Numbered from the stretch's first letter, positions 52,213-62,996 are shown. The stretch: DNA of 64,000 bases from Tistrella mobilis KA081020-065 (GCF_000264455.2 NC_017956.1:3516001-3580000), one strand, 5' to 3'. The notes: generated from the sequence alone by a model not told the origin. Numbers and translations are program-made.

Positions 52213-55200
52213 TCAACCAGGGTGTTCCAGAAGATCGCCGGGATCCGGATCCGGGGCCCAGCGGTCGAGCAGGCGGTCCGGCAGGTGCATCAGCGACGGC
52301 CCGTCGGTCCAGACCAGCGCCGTCTCCACCTGCCGGCCGGGATAGATCCGGCGCAGCACCGCACGATAGGCGGCCATCTGGCGCAGGTAGTGCCGGGCCA
52401 CCCTGTCCGGATCGGATGGCGGCGGCCGGTCGGTCTTGTAGTCCACCACCAGCACGCGGTCGGCAGAAATCAGCAGCCGGTCGACCGCGCCGGAAACCAC
52501 GCGGGATCCGATCACGGCACCCAGCGGCACCTCGGCACGCGAGCCCGGCCCGAAGATCGGCGCGAAATCCGGGTGCATCAGCACCGCCTCCACCTCTGCG
52601 GCCAGTCCCTCGACCTCGTCGGGTGCCAGGCCATGGGCGGGGGCGGCCAGGAAGCGGCGGGCGGCCCCGGCGCGGGCTTCCGGATCCAGATCCGGCAGCA
52701 CCTGCAGCAGGCGATGCACCAGCCGGCCGCGCCGGAAATGGCGCACGCCGGCGTCGCCCAGCGGCGATCGGGCGGGCGGCGGGTCGTCATCGGGACGCGA
52801 CGGCGCCAGCGGTCGCGACGGCACCGGTTCGGGCGGTACCCCCCGATCGGGATGCAGTGCCGCCGGCAGGCCGACCGTCACGACGTCGGGTTCCGCCACC
52901 TCGGCGGCTTTCCGCTCAACAGCGCCATCCTGCGGGCAGGTGAGCCGCCAGCCGGGGCCGGCAATACCGCCCGGCAGCACCATCTCCACCGGTGCCGCCA
53001 TCCCTGCCAACGCCCCCTGAACCAGGGCATACCAGCTGTCCGCGGGCGCCTCGGTCTTGCCGTGCCAGCCACAGACATACAGCCGGTCGGCCGCCCGGGT
53101 CATGGCGACGTAAAGCAACCGGCGGTATTCCTGCCGGTCTTCCACCGCCGTCACCGCCTGGGCGTCGCGCACCGTGTCGGAGACATCCGCCGATCCGGGC
53201 GAGATCAGCAGCATCGGCGCCGGATCCTCCAGCCAGACCGGCCCTGCCGGCGGGCGTGGCAGGCGGATCGTGTCGGGCAGGAACACCACCGGCGCCTGCA
53301 GCCCCTTGGCGCCGTGCACGGTCATGATCCGGACCTCGTCGCGGCCCTGCTCAAGGTCGCGCTTGACCTCCACCGCACTGCGCCCGACCCAGGCGAGGAA
53401 GCCTTCCAGGCTCGGCGGCTCGGTCTGCTCAAAGGCAAGCGCCAGGTTCAGGAACTCGTCGATCGCATCCTCGGCCTCGGGACCAAGCCGCGCCACCAGC
53501 CGCTGCCGCCCACCCCGGGCCGCCAGCAGATCGGCGTAGAAATCATAAGGCCCCATCCGGTCGGCCGCGCGGGCCAGCGTCGACAGGGTCCCGGCCGCGG
53601 CGCGAAGCTCGTCATCCCCGCGGGCCCGCTCCCGCAGGGCCCGGATCAGCGGCATCCGTCCCTCGGGCGTGCGGCGATCCACCGCCGCCCGGTAGAGCGC
53701 CGCCTCGTCCAGGCCGATGATCGGTCCCTTGAGCACCGCCGCCAGGGTCAGATCATCCTCGGGCAGCAGCAGGGCGCGCCCCAGCGCCACCAGATCGGCC
53801 ACGGCGATCTGGTCGATCAGCGCCATGCGGTCGACACCCGCCACCGGCACGCCCGCCATCTTCAGCGCCCGGGCCATCCGGCCGACGAAGGCGTTGCGGC
53901 GCTGGACCAGAATCAGCACATCGCCCGCCCGGATCGGCCGGCCCTGCGCCTCCAGCATCTCGCCCTCGTCCAGCCAGCGGCGGAGCGTGTCGGCGATGGC
54001 ATCTGCCACCCGGCCCATCGGATCGTCCTGGGGTTCGCGCACCACCGGCGCCACCCAGGCATCGTCCGGGTCCGGCTTTTCGGCCACCGCCAGCGGCCAG
54101 ACTTCCACCACCCCGGCCTGACCGATGCGGGCCGCCTCGTGCCTGAGGGTCCGGCCGGGTTCGACCACGCCGTCGGCCGCCGGCTGGCGGGCGAAGACCG
54201 CATCCACCGCATCCAGCACCGCGCGGACCGACCGGAAGGACTGGCGGAGTTCGACCGGCCGCCACCCGCGCGCAGCCCCGGTCACCCGGGCCTCGAAAAA
54301 GGCCTGCATGCGCTTGAAGCCGGCCGGGTCCGCGCGCTGGAAGCGGTAGATCGACTGTTTCGGATCACCGACGGCGAACACGGTGCGGGCCAGCGGCAGG
54401 CCGTCCGCATCGCTGCCCGCCTGCTCGTGGACCGCACCGTCGCCGGCGAAAAACTCTTCGGTCAGCCGCTCGACGACCTTCCACTGTTCGGGGCTGGTGT
54501 CCTGGGCCTCGTCGAGCAGCAGATGCATGATGCCGCCGTCGAGCTTGTAGAGCACCCAGGGCGCGATGCCGGGCGTATCCAGCAACCGCCCCGCCCCCAG
54601 GATCAGATCGTCATAATCGAGCCGCGCCCGGATGCGCTTCTGTCCGTCATACAGTTCCGCCAGCCGGTGCCCCACCCGGAGCAGCGCCACCGAGGCCGCG
54701 ACCGTCGCAGCCGCGCGGCGCTGATCCTCCAGCTCCACCATCCGGTCCTGTTCGCGGCGGAGCGCCGCAAAGGCCGCTGGCGCCGCTTCCTGGGTCGCCT
54801 TCACCATCAGCCGGGCACGCGGCTTGCGCTCGGCGGTCATGGTGGCGCCCAGCCGGTCCTCGAAGCGGGTGACGCGCTCCGCCTCACCGGCCGCCAGCCA
54901 GCCGGCCAGCGCCCGGCCGCGCACCACATCGTCCTTGCCGGACGACGCGACCAGGGCCTCGGCTGCGGCCTTGAGCCCCGCCTCGTCGAAGCCGCCCGGG
55001 GCACAGGCGGCCGCCAGCTCGCTTTCGGGCGTCGCCCGCGGATCGAGGTCATGGGCCGCCGCCACCCGTCGGCAGGCGGCCTCCAGCGATCCCGCCGCGG
55101 CCACGATCCGGCCCAGCCGGTGGCGTTCGCCGATCACCGTGGTCATCAGCCCGGCGAAGGCCTCGGCATCGAACAGGGTCGCCAGCCGGTCGACCGCCGC

Positions 55201-55704
55201 CCCCAGTTCGGCATCGCCCGCCGCCTCGGCGAACAGCCGCTCGCGGGCGCCGGCGATCAGCTCGGCGGCATCGCGCTCGTCCATCAGTTCGAAATGCGGC
55301 GGCAGCCCGGCTTCCAGCGGGAAGCGCCGCAGCAGCGACTGGCAGAGCGAATGAATGGTCTGGATGTTCATACCGCCCGGCGTGTCGAGCAGCCGCGCGA
55401 ACAGCCGCCGTGCCGCGGCGAGTTCAGGAGCTTCGGGAGAGCGCCCGAGCAGAGTGATCAACTCCTCCATCAGCAGCCCGGCATCCGCCGTCGCCCAGCG
55501 CGCCAGGCGGCCCGACAGGCGAAGCGCCATCTCCGCCGCAGCCGCCTTGGTGAAGGTGATGCACAGGATCCGTTCGGGTGCCGCCCCGGCCAGCATCAGC
55601 CGCAGCACCCGGTCGGTCAGCACCTTGGTCTTGCCGGTGCCGGCCGAGGCACCCACCCAGACCGACAGGGCCGGATCGGCCGCGATCGCCTGTTCCCGGC
55701 TCAT
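52213..55704 (-). CDS. addA: double-strand break repair helicase AddA
   Basis: Helicase-nuclease subunit that resects broken DNA for RecA; 1163 residues. UvrD-type motifs: GASAGTGKTKVLTDRVLRL (Walker A), ILCITFTKAAAAEMA, LLLDEAQDTSPEQW, FAVGDPKQSIYRFQRADP, VRIMTVHGAKGLQAPVVFL. The C-terminal RecB-like nuclease has VDYKTDRPPP. ATG 55704 overlaps the addB stop (ATGA). Confidence 0.95.
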   Translation of the reverse strand: MSREQAIAADPALSVWVGASAGTGKTKVLTDRVLRLMLAGAAPERILCITFTKAAAAEMALRLSGRLARWATADAGLLMEELITLLGRSPEAPELAAARRLFARLLDTPGGMNIQTIHSLCQSLLRRFPLEAGLPPHFELMDERDAAELIAGARERLFAEAAGDAELGAAVDRLATLFDAEAFAGLMTTVIGERHRLGRIVAAAGSLEAACRRVAAAHDLDPRATPESELAAACAPGGFDEAGLKAAAEALVASSGKDDVVRGRALAGWLAAGEAERVTRFEDRLGATMTAERKPRARLMVKATQEAAPAAFAALRREQDRMVELEDQRRAAATVAASVALLRVGHRLAELYDGQKRIRARLDYDDLILGAGRLLDTPGIAPWVLYKLDGGIMHLLLDEAQDTSPEQWKVVERLTEEFFAGDGAVHEQAGSDADGLPLARTVFAVGDPKQSIYRFQRADPAGFKRMQAFFEARVTGAARGWRPVELRQSFRSVRAVLDAVDAVFARQPAADGVVEPGRTLRHEAARIGQAGVVEVWPLAVAEKPDPDDAWVAPVVREPQDDPMGRVADAIADTLRRWLDEGEMLEAQGRPIRAGDVLILVQRRNAFVGRMARALKMAGVPVAGVDRMALIDQIAVADLVALGRALLLPEDDLTLAAVLKGPIIGLDEAALYRAAVDRRTPEGRMPLIRALRERARGDDELRAAAGTLSTLARAADRMGPYDFYADLLAARGGRQRLVARLGPEAEDAIDEFLNLALAFEQTEPPSLEGFLAWVGRSAVEVKRDLEQGRDEVRIMTVHGAKGLQAPVVFLPDTIRLPRPPAGPVWLEDPAPMLLISPGSADVSDTVRDAQAVTAVEDRQEYRRLLYVAMTRAADRLYVCGWHGKTEAPADSWYALVQGALAGMAAPVEMVLPGGIAGPGWRLTCPQDGAVERKAAEVAEPDVVTVGLPAALHPDRGVPPEPVPSRPLAPSRPDDDPPPARSPLGDAGVRHFRRGRLVHRLLQVLPDLDPEARAGAARRFLAAPAHGLAPDEVEGLAAEVEAVLMHPDFAPIFGPGSRAEVPLGAVIGSRVVSGAVDRLLISADRVLVVDYKTDRPPPSDPDRVARHYLRQMAAYRAVLRRIYPGRQVETALVWTDGPSLMHLPDRLLDRWAPDPDPGDLLEHPG

Positions 55705-58700
55705 GCCTCGTCCTCCCCGGCCTGCCATTCCTGGACGCGGGCGAGATGGACGTAATCCGAGTAGCGCGGGGCCGCCCAGGCGCGCGGTCGGGCATGGTAG
55801 GGCTGGTCGGGCCGGTCGAAGGCGGTGATCAGCCGCACCAGCCCCGCCGCCGCATCATCGATCAGCGCCCGGGCATCCCCGCCGGGCTTGAGCACGAAGC
55901 GCTGCTCCCCGGCCGGCCGCCGGCCCGACAGCCGCCAGAAGGCCAGTTCCGACACGGTCGCACCGGGCACGCCGGCAAACCCGCCACGATCCAGAATGGC
56001 CGCCTCCAGCGGCAGCTGCGGGGCCAACCCGCGCTGCACCTCCTTGGTCGAGGGCGGTGCACCGGTCTTGTAGTCGATGATCGCGAAGGATCCGTCGGGC
56101 AGCCGGTCGATCCGGTCGGCGATCGCCGACAGCACGAACCGCCCGCCAGGTGCATCAAAGGCGAACTCGCCGCGGATCTCGGTCAGGGTGGCGGAAATAT
56201 GGGCGCGACGGGCGCGTTCGATGCCGGCGAACCAGGCGGCGATGCGCTCGAAACGCGGCCACCAGAAGGCCAGCACCGCAGGCGGCAGGCGCAGCTCGTC
56301 CGTAACCCGTCGCCCCAGCGCCAGCAGCCGCTCGACCGCATCCTCGGGCAGAGGGGCAGGGGCCGGCGCCTGTTCGCGCAGGAACCGGTCCAGCACCGCA
56401 TGGATGAACCGGCCGCGCTCGGCGGCACCCGGGTCGGCATCCACCGGATCCAGCGCCTCCAGCCCCAGAACATGGCGGGCATAGACGGCGTAAGGGTCGC
56501 GCATCAGGGTCTCGATCTGGGTGACCGACAGCCGGCGCGGCCGCCGGTCGACCGGCGGCACCGGTGCCGGCGGGCCGGGGCGGGGGCCCGGCGCCACCAT
56601 GTCCAGCGCCCGCGCCCAGGCGATCAGCGGTATGGCCACCCGCGCTGCCGCCTCGGCCCGGGCCAGACCGGCACCGGCAATCACCGCATCCAGCCTGAGC
56701 AGCCAGCGCGAGGGCACGGTCGGCGTGCCGTCGACCTTGGCCGAGCGGGTCACCATCACATTGGGGCTCGACAGCAGGGCCCAGGCGTCATGCGCCGACA
56801 GGCCGATCCGCCGTTCGGCCGGCGGGAAGCCCGCCTGCCGGCGCATGGCCGGGCTGAGCCAGGGGTCGGGGCCCGGATCACGCGGCCAGTCGCCCTCGTT
56901 CATCGCCCCCAGAATGACCAGATCGGCCGAGAGCAGTCGCGCTTCCAGCGGACCCAGCACCTGCAACCGGGGATGGCTGCGCCAGCGCGGCCTGAGCGTG
57001 CGTTCGGCCAGCAAGGCCGACAGCAGGGCGGGATAGCGCGCGGTCGGCACATCGCCCAGAACCCCCGCCTCGTCGCGCAGCTCCGCCAGCGCCTGCATCA
57101 GCGCCTCGCCGGCCTCGCCGCGCCAAAGCCGTTCGGCACCGGTCTCGGGCAGGGCGGCGGTGCCGCCCGCGGCCATCGCCTCGGCAAGATCGGCGGCCGC
57201 CACCTCGGCCAGCGCCTCGGCCGCGGCGACATGGGCGTCGAGCAGAGCATCGAACGGCGCCTCACCGGCCGTCATCGCCGCGGCGAAATCGCCGAGACAG
57301 GCCTCCAGCCGGTCGATCCAGGGCCTGAGTTCCGCGGCCGCGCGGCGGATGCGTCCGGCCTCGCGTGCCTCCCCGTCCGCCAGCGCGCCGTCGAGCGCCG
57401 CGCGCAGCCCGGCGATGTCGGCCGCGGGCCGTGGCCCGCGCAGCAGGCTGCGTTCCAGCAGCCGCCCACCCGCCCGGAACCGTCCCGGCGCCAGGCCGCC
57501 GCCGGCCAGCGGATGCTTCACCAGGGCCAGCAGCGGCACCGGCGCCATGCGCTCGGCGGCCACCCGCGCGATCAGGTCCAGAAACACCGCCGGTCCCGAC
57601 GACATCAGCGGCCGTCCGGCACTGTCGTCGATATCCAGCCCCCAGCGGCGGAGTTCGCCGGTCACCCGGCGGGCAAGGCGGCGGTCGGGGGTGACGAGCA
57701 TCGCCGTCCGACCCGGCACTTCCAGCGTCTCGCGCAGGGCGAGTGCAATGGCCGTCGCCTCGGTGCGGGGATCCGGCGCCTCCAGCCGGGTCAACCCCTC
57801 CAGCGCCGCCGCCCGGACATGGGAGAGGTCGGCCCAGCGGTCTGTGGTCTCCGCCGGGCGGAAGGCCTCGGCCAGCAGCACCCGCCGGTCGCGGCCGGCC
57901 CGCACCGCCGCCGCCGGCACACCGGGCCAGACCGGTATGGCCGCGGGCCTCAGGCCCAGCTCGTCGAGCAGTCGGGTCAGGCCATGCTGGGGATGGGTCG
58001 GATCCTGGCGGATGGCGGCACGGGTATCCTCGTCCGGGGTTTCGTCCAGCGCCGGCAGCACCACCGCCCCGTTGGGCAGGCGGGCGATCACCCGGATCAG
58101 CGCCCGCGTCGCCGCCTGGCTGCCGGTCGAGCCGGCCACGATGACGGGGTCGGCGGGCGGCATGGCTTCCAGCCGCGCCGCCTCGGCCCGGATCAGCCGG
58201 TTGCGGCGGTCGATGGCGTCGATCGCGCCCGATTCGGCCAGGATCTCGGGCCAGAAGCGGCGGACGATGTCGACGAAGGCCAGCACCTCCTGCCAGTGCT
58301 TCGCATAGGCTTCGGGCACCAGCCGGTCCAGGCAGGCCAGATCCACATCCTCGACCAGCGCCTCGTCGAGCAGGCGCGCCAGTGCATCGGCCAGCCGCGC
58401 CGCTTCATCCAGCGTCAGGGCCTGACCGTGATCGCGGGCGCTCCAGCGCTCGATCAGCCGCGCCAACCGCAGTCGGCGGGCCAGCGGCGACATGGCCGGC
58501 GGCAGGTCCAGGATGTCGGCGGCGCTGCCGGGATCGCCCGCCTCCGCCAGCATCAGCTCTTCGGCCTCGACATCGCCGAGCGGCTTCAGCCGCGGCAGCA
58601 AGGCCGCCTCGCCGTCGGCGGCGATCAGAAAGGCCCGGGCCAGTTCGTCGATCGCGCGCCGGGTCGGCAGCAGCACGGTCATCCGCCCCAGCCGGTCCGG

Positions 58701-58796
58701 ATCACCATCGGCCGCGGCGATTAGCCCCCGGGCCAGCGCATCCAGAAAGCCGGCCCCGGCCGGGATGCGCCAGACCCCTTGCGGCCAGCGGGCCAT
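55701..58796 (-). CDS. addB: double-strand break repair protein AddB
   Basis: Partner of AddA; 1031 residues. An N-terminal degenerate helicase part (TVLLPTRRAIDELARAF, VIVAGSTGSQAATRALI) and a C-terminal nuclease with FAIIDYKTGAPPS and QLPLEAAIL. RRLSVTQIETLMRDPYAVYARHVLGL lies before the nuclease. ATG 58796 fits the family start and leaves 4 bp to the murU stop. Confidence 0.93.
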   Translation of the reverse strand: MARWPQGVWRIPAGAGFLDALARGLIAAADGDPDRLGRMTVLLPTRRAIDELARAFLIAADGEAALLPRLKPLGDVEAEELMLAEAGDPGSAADILDLPPAMSPLARRLRLARLIERWSARDHGQALTLDEAARLADALARLLDEALVEDVDLACLDRLVPEAYAKHWQEVLAFVDIVRRFWPEILAESGAIDAIDRRNRLIRAEAARLEAMPPADPVIVAGSTGSQAATRALIRVIARLPNGAVVLPALDETPDEDTRAAIRQDPTHPQHGLTRLLDELGLRPAAIPVWPGVPAAAVRAGRDRRVLLAEAFRPAETTDRWADLSHVRAAALEGLTRLEAPDPRTEATAIALALRETLEVPGRTAMLVTPDRRLARRVTGELRRWGLDIDDSAGRPLMSSGPAVFLDLIARVAAERMAPVPLLALVKHPLAGGGLAPGRFRAGGRLLERSLLRGPRPAADIAGLRAALDGALADGEAREAGRIRRAAAELRPWIDRLEACLGDFAAAMTAGEAPFDALLDAHVAAAEALAEVAAADLAEAMAAGGTAALPETGAERLWRGEAGEALMQALAELRDEAGVLGDVPTARYPALLSALLAERTLRPRWRSHPRLQVLGPLEARLLSADLVILGAMNEGDWPRDPGPDPWLSPAMRRQAGFPPAERRIGLSAHDAWALLSSPNVMVTRSAKVDGTPTVPSRWLLRLDAVIAGAGLARAEAAARVAIPLIAWARALDMVAPGPRPGPPAPVPPVDRRPRRLSVTQIETLMRDPYAVYARHVLGLEALDPVDADPGAAERGRFIHAVLDRFLREQAPAPAPLPEDAVERLLALGRRVTDELRLPPAVLAFWWPRFERIAAWFAGIERARRAHISATLTEIRGEFAFDAPGGRFVLSAIADRIDRLPDGSFAIIDYKTGAPPSTKEVQRGLAPQLPLEAAILDRGGFAGVPGATVSELAFWRLSGRRPAGEQRFVLKPGGDARALIDDAAAGLVRLITAFDRPDQPYHARPRAWAAPRYSDYVHLARVQEWQAGEDEA

Positions 58797-58800
58797 GGCC

Positions 58801-59568
58801 TCAGCCGATCCGGTCGTACCGGCCGCGGACCACCCGGTCGGCCAGTCTGACCGCGTCGGGCGTGCCCACGGCGACGAAGGCGCCGTCATGGACCACGCCG
58901 TAAAGCCGCTCGCGCTCGATCGCCCGATCGAACAGCAGGTTCAGCGAGAATTTGCCGGCGGGCGCGTCCTCGAACAGCGCCGGGCTCAGGATCTGCAGGC
59001 CGGAATAGAGGAAGGGGGCGACCTCGCGTTCCCGCCGGCGGCGCAGGCGGCCGGTCTGGTCCATGACGAAATCGCCGGTGCCGCCGACGCTCAGCGCATA
59101 GGGCATCGGCACCAGCAGCAGCAGCGCATCCATCCGCCCGGCATCGAAGGCGCGGGCCAGCACCTCGGCCGCGGGCCGCGGACCGTTCAGAAGCAGCTGG
59201 TCGGCATTGCTGACGAAGAAGGGGGCATCGCCCAGCAGCGGCAGCGCCTTCGCCACGCCGCCGCCGGTTTCCAACAGATCCTCTTCGTGGCTTTCCAGCA
59301 GTTCCACCCCGGCCGGCAACCGCGGGCGCACCGCGTCCAGATGGGCGCGCATCTGCCCGGCATGATGGTAGGTATTGACCACGATCCGACGCACACCCGT
59401 CTCTGTCAGCCGGTCCAATGTCCAGTCGATCAGCGGCCGGTCGGCCACCTCGACCAGCGGCTTGGGACGGGTCTCGGTCAGGGGCCGCATGCGGGTGCCG
59501 AGCCCTGCCGCCAGCACCATGGCCGTCCGGGGCGCACCGGCAAAGCGGATGGGGTCGGTCCTGGTCAT
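58801..59568 (-). CDS. murU: N-acetylmuramate alpha-1-phosphate uridylyltransferase-type nucleotidyltransferase
   Basis: A 255-residue sugar-nucleotide transferase. The start MVLAAGLGTRMRPLTETRPKPLVEV is the nucleotide loop; NADQLLL holds the metal aspartate (NAD where relatives have NxD). With AmgK it forms UDP-MurNAc in peptidoglycan recycling, bypassing de novo synthesis and fosfomycin. It overlaps amgK by 4 bp. Confidence 0.9.
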   Translation of the reverse strand: MTRTDPIRFAGAPRTAMVLAAGLGTRMRPLTETRPKPLVEVADRPLIDWTLDRLTETGVRRIVVNTYHHAGQMRAHLDAVRPRLPAGVELLESHEEDLLETGGGVAKALPLLGDAPFFVSNADQLLLNGPRPAAEVLARAFDAGRMDALLLLVPMPYALSVGGTGDFVMDQTGRLRRRREREVAPFLYSGLQILSPALFEDAPAGKFSLNLLFDRAIERERLYGVVHDGAFVAVGTPDAVRLADRVVRGRYDRIG

Positions 59569-60644
59569 GCGGGATCTCCTTCAGTCGTCGTCGTGCCGGC
59601 CGCGTCCGGATCGCGCGGCCGGGTGCAGCCGCGGGCATCCCAGGGCAAGGTCTCGTCCAGCCAGTCGGCCAGCGCATGCAGGGCGGGATGCACCAGATCG
59701 CGCTCGATCAGCCCCCAGACCCGCGGCTGGTAGTTCAGGTAGCGCGGCTTGCCGTCGCGCAGATGCAGCCGGGCGAAAATGCCGGCGATCTTCATGTTGC
59801 GCTGGACCCCAAGGATGGCCAGCGCCGTGCGGAAGGTCTCGCCGTCCAGGGCATCGCGCCTGCGCCGCAGATAGCGCTCCACCATCGCCTCGGCCAGATC
59901 CGGCGCCACGTCGCGGCGGGCATCCTCCAGCAGCGAGACCAGATCATAACCGGGATGGCCGATCAGCGCGTCCTGGAAGTCGATCAGCCCCACCCGCGAC
60001 AGCCCGCGCCGGGCCGGCATCCACAGCAGATTTTCGGCATGATAGTCGCGCAGCACCAGCACCTCGGGCCGAGCCACCTGGTCGATCAGCGGTCTCAGCC
60101 GGTCGAGGAAGCCTGCGCGCTCGGCCGCGGTCGCCGCGCGGCCGAGCGCAAGCGGCCAGTACCAGTCGATCAGCAGCAGGGCCTCGCGTTCAAGCGTCGC
60201 CGCGTCATAGACCGGCACATCCAGCGCCGCCGCCCCCGGCCGGTCGTGCAGATCGGCCAGCAGGTCGACGGCCGCCGCATAGATCGCGGTCTCGAGCGTC
60301 GGGTCGCGGTCCAGCACCACCCGCACCAGATCGTCGCCCAGATCCTCCTGCAGCACGAAGCCGGTCTCGGCGTCGGCCGCCAGAATGGTGGGTGCTGCAT
60401 AGCCCATCGCCTTCAGATGGGCCGCCACCTTCAGGAAGGGGCGCACATCTTCATGCGGCGGCGGCGCGTCCATCAGCACGGCGGTCTGGCGATCGAGCTT
60501 CAGCCGGTCATAGCGCCGGAACGAGGCATCGCCCGCCAGCACCGTGCGTTCGGCACCGCGCCAGCCGGCACGGGCGACGAAGCGGGCGCGATCGAGATCG
60601 CGGGCATCGGTCGGGACCGGGGCTGCGGAAGGGGTATCGGTCAT
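59565..60644 (-). CDS. amgK: sugar kinase of the aminoglycoside phosphotransferase family (AmgK-like)
   Basis: A 359-residue kinase for the anomeric position of N-acetylmuramate and GlcNAc. Motifs: GDASFRRYDRL with the nucleotide loop, VLRDYHAENLLWM with the catalytic Asp, and GLIDFQDALIGHPGYDL with the metal Asp. ATG 60644 overlaps the tsaE stop (ATGA). Neighbour of murU as in other alphaproteobacteria. Confidence 0.9.
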   Translation of the reverse strand: MTDTPSAAPVPTDARDLDRARFVARAGWRGAERTVLAGDASFRRYDRLKLDRQTAVLMDAPPPHEDVRPFLKVAAHLKAMGYAAPTILAADAETGFVLQEDLGDDLVRVVLDRDPTLETAIYAAAVDLLADLHDRPGAAALDVPVYDAATLEREALLLIDWYWPLALGRAATAAERAGFLDRLRPLIDQVARPEVLVLRDYHAENLLWMPARRGLSRVGLIDFQDALIGHPGYDLVSLLEDARRDVAPDLAEAMVERYLRRRRDALDGETFRTALAILGVQRNMKIAGIFARLHLRDGKPRYLNYQPRVWGLIERDLVHPALHALADWLDETLPWDARGCTRPRDPDAAGTTTTEGDPA

Positions 60645-61213
60645 GAGCATGTCCGTGGCGGTGAACCGGGCGCGGCCGGGTTCCCAGAGGTAAGATGGCC
60701 GAGCCGCGCCGTCCAGTCGCCGGACGGGTGGAGCGTGACCAGCCGTGCGCCGTCGGGCGCGATGGCGATCGACAGGCGCAGCGCCCCCGGATCGAGCCGG
60801 CCGCCGGCACGATCCGGCCATTCGATCAGCGCCAGCCCGTCTTCCGCGGCCTCCCACAGCCCCAGCTCGTCGATCTCGTCCGGATCCTCGATCCGATAAA
60901 GATCGGCATGAACGACCGGAAGGTCCGGCAGATCATACAGCTGGACCAGGGTGAAGGTCGGGCTCGGCACCTCGATCGGGGCACCGGCAAGCGCCCGGAT
61001 CAGCGCGCGCGAAAACGCCGTCTTGCCGGCCCCCAGATCGCCGTCGAGCAGGACCATGCCGCCGGCGGCCATCACCGGCGCCAGGCGCTGCGCAAAGGCC
61101 TCCGTCTCCGCCTCGCTTGCGAGGCGGATCACCGGCGCCGGGGCACCGGTTCCGCCGGTTTCGGGGGCCCGACAGAGACGGGATCCCGGGCCGGCGCCAT
61201 GGCGGATCGTCAT
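60641..61213 (-). CDS. tsaE: tRNA threonylcarbamoyladenosine biosynthesis ATPase TsaE
   Basis: ATPase of the t6A37 complex with TsaB and TsaD; about 190 residues. P-loop LDGDLGAGKTAFSRALIRAL, then EVPSPTFTLVQLYD, VHADLYRI and the terminal LIEWPDRAG. The start may be 61213 or 61219. It begins the minus-strand operon tsaE-amgK-murU-addB-addA. Confidence 0.93.
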   Translation of the reverse strand: MTIRHGAGPGSRLCRAPETGGTGAPAPVIRLASEAETEAFAQRLAPVMAAGGMVLLDGDLGAGKTAFSRALIRALAGAPIEVPSPTFTLVQLYDLPDLPVVHADLYRIEDPDEIDELGLWEAAEDGLALIEWPDRAGGRLDPGALRLSIAIAPDGARLVTLHPSGDWTARLGHLTSGNPAAPGSPPRTCS

Positions 61214-61542
61214 GCACATCCGCGGGTTCTAGCCTGTCGGCGCGGCCGCGGCAATGGCCGCTTTGCGGCAGCGACTTGACAAGGGCCACCGGATTGAGTC
61301 ACAAGCCTGTCTTCGCGCGAGGGCGGGCGACATCCGCCGCCATCACCCTTGTGCGGAACGTCACGCCGATCGATCTTCAGCATCACCACCCTGGAACGGG
61401 GGCCGATGCCGGGGGCCGGCCGGCGCCCGCCCGGTCGGGCGATACGGACCTTCGGCGACGAAGGCATGTGTCCCCGCCGATGGGAGCATCAGAGGCCGGC
61501 GATCGTCGCCGGCCCGCTCCGAGCGAGACGGAAACCGATACG
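61214..61542. other. divergent gap between tsaE and ffh
   Basis: 329 bp without a gene. Contains a probable ffh promoter (61276-61304). No clear minus-strand promoter for tsaE was seen. Confidence 0.4.
61276..61304 (+). promoter_or_regulatory. probable sigma-70 promoter of ffh
   Basis: Perfect TTGACA (61276-61281), 17 bp, TCACAA (61299-61304). The -10 is weak. Leader about 230 nt. Confidence 0.45.
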
Positions 61543-62898
61543 ATGTTCGAGAATCTGACCGGCCGGCTCGGCGAGGTCTTCGACCGCCTGAAGCGCCGTG
61601 GTGCGCTGACCGAAGCCGACGTGACCGCGGCGCTGCGCGAAGTGCGCATCGCGCTGCTGGAAGCCGATGTCGCCCTCCCCGTCGTCAAGGACTTCATCTC
61701 CGCCGTGCGCGAACGCGCCGTCGGCCAGGAGGTGCTGCGTGGCATCAACCCCGCGCAGATGGTCATCAAGATCGTCCACGATCATCTGACGGACATGCTG
61801 GGCGGCGACGCGGTCGAGGTCGACCTGAACGCGCCGGCCCCGGTCGCGATCATGATGGTCGGCCTGCAGGGCTCGGGCAAGACCACCACCTCCGCCAAAC
61901 TCGCCCGCCGTTTCCGCCTGCGCGACAAGAAGCGCGTTCTGCTCGCCTCGCTCGACGTCTACCGCCCGGCGGCGCAGCAGCAGCTGGAAGTTCTGGCGAA
62001 GCAGGCCGAGGTCGGCAGCCTGCCGATCGTCTTCGGCGAAAAGCCGGTGGCGATCGCCGAGCGCGCGATGAAGATCGCCGCCCGCGAAGGCTATGACGTC
62101 GTCATCCTCGACACCGCCGGCCGGCTGCATATCGACGACGTGCTGATGGACGAGGTCGCGGCGGTCAAGTCGAAGGCCCGCCCGCACGAAACCATCCTGG
62201 TCGCCGACGCCATGACCGGCCAGGACGCGGTGACCATCGCCAAGACGTTCCAGGACCGTGTCGGCCTGACCGGCATCGCACTGACCCGCGTCGACGGCGA
62301 CGCCCGCGGTGGTGCGGCGCTGGCCATGCGTTCGGTCACCGGCAAGCCGATCAAGCTGCTGGGTCAGGGCGAAAAGCTCGACCAGCTCGAGACCTTCCAC
62401 CCCGAGCGCATCGCCTCGCGCATTCTCGGCATGGGTGACGTGGTCTCGCTGGTGGAGAAGGCGGCCGAGACCATCGACCGCGAAGAGGCCGAAAAGCTCG
62501 CCGCCAAGATCCAGAAGGGCACGGGCTTCGATCTCGACGACATGGCCAAGCAGCTGCGCCAGCTGCGCAAGATGGGCGGCATGAAGGGCATGCTCGGCAT
62601 GCTGCCGGGTGTCGCCAAGATGAAGGCGCAGCTGAACGACGCCAAGCTGGACGAGAAGATCCTGGTTCGTCAGGAGGCGATCATCATGTCGATGACGCCG
62701 AAGGAACGCCGCAATCCCGAGATCATCAAGGCCTCGCGCAAGAAGCGCATCGCCGCCGGCTCGGGCAGCAGCGTCCAGGACGTGAACAAGCTGCTCAAGC
62801 AGCACCAGGACATGGCCAAGATGATGAAACAGGTCGGCAAGCTCGGCAAGAAGGGCATGATGCGCGGCGGCCTGCAGAACCTGTTGCCGCGCATGTGA
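61543..62898 (+). CDS. ffh: signal recognition particle protein Ffh
   Basis: GTPase that carries nascent membrane proteins to FtsY; 451 residues. N domain [21 protein letters not shown] domain [44 protein letters not shown] and [15 protein letters not shown]; methionine-rich M domain with [12 protein letters not shown] and [13 protein letters not shown] 61543 follows GAGCGAGACGGA. Upstream frames are not coding. Confidence 0.96.
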   Translation: MFENLTGRLGEVFDRLKRRGALTEADVTAALREVRIALLEADVALPVVKDFISAVRERAVGQEVLRGINPAQMVIKIVHDHLTDMLGGDAVEVDLNAPAPVAIMMVGLQGSGKTTTSAKLARRFRLRDKKRVLLASLDVYRPAAQQQLEVLAKQAEVGSLPIVFGEKPVAIAERAMKIAAREGYDVVILDTAGRLHIDDVLMDEVAAVKSKARPHETILVADAMTGQDAVTIAKTFQDRVGLTGIALTRVDGDARGGAALAMRSVTGKPIKLLGQGEKLDQLETFHPERIASRILGMGDVVSLVEKAAETIDREEAEKLAAKIQKGTGFDLDDMAKQLRQLRKMGGMKGMLGMLPGVAKMKAQLNDAKLDEKILVRQEAIIMSMTPKERRNPEIIKASRKKRIAAGSGSSVQDVNKLLKQHQDMAKMMKQVGKLGKKGMMRGGLQNLLPRM

Positions 62899-62996
62899 TC
62901 CGGGCCATTCCGCCCCGCCTCATCCCGCGCGCACGCTTCCCAAGATCCCCGTCTTTCCAAAGAAGACACCACCTCCGATACAGGACCCTCCATCCG

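Noticed and set aside
52054-55755. A 1233-codon open frame on the plus strand across addA
   Set aside because: It is the mirror of addA caused by third-position GC bias; the translation has no domain and is rich in Arg, Pro, His and Gln. The same holds for long frames opposite addB (55578-58724), polA (18628-21477), rpsA (29287-31233) and pheA-SMR (680-2311).
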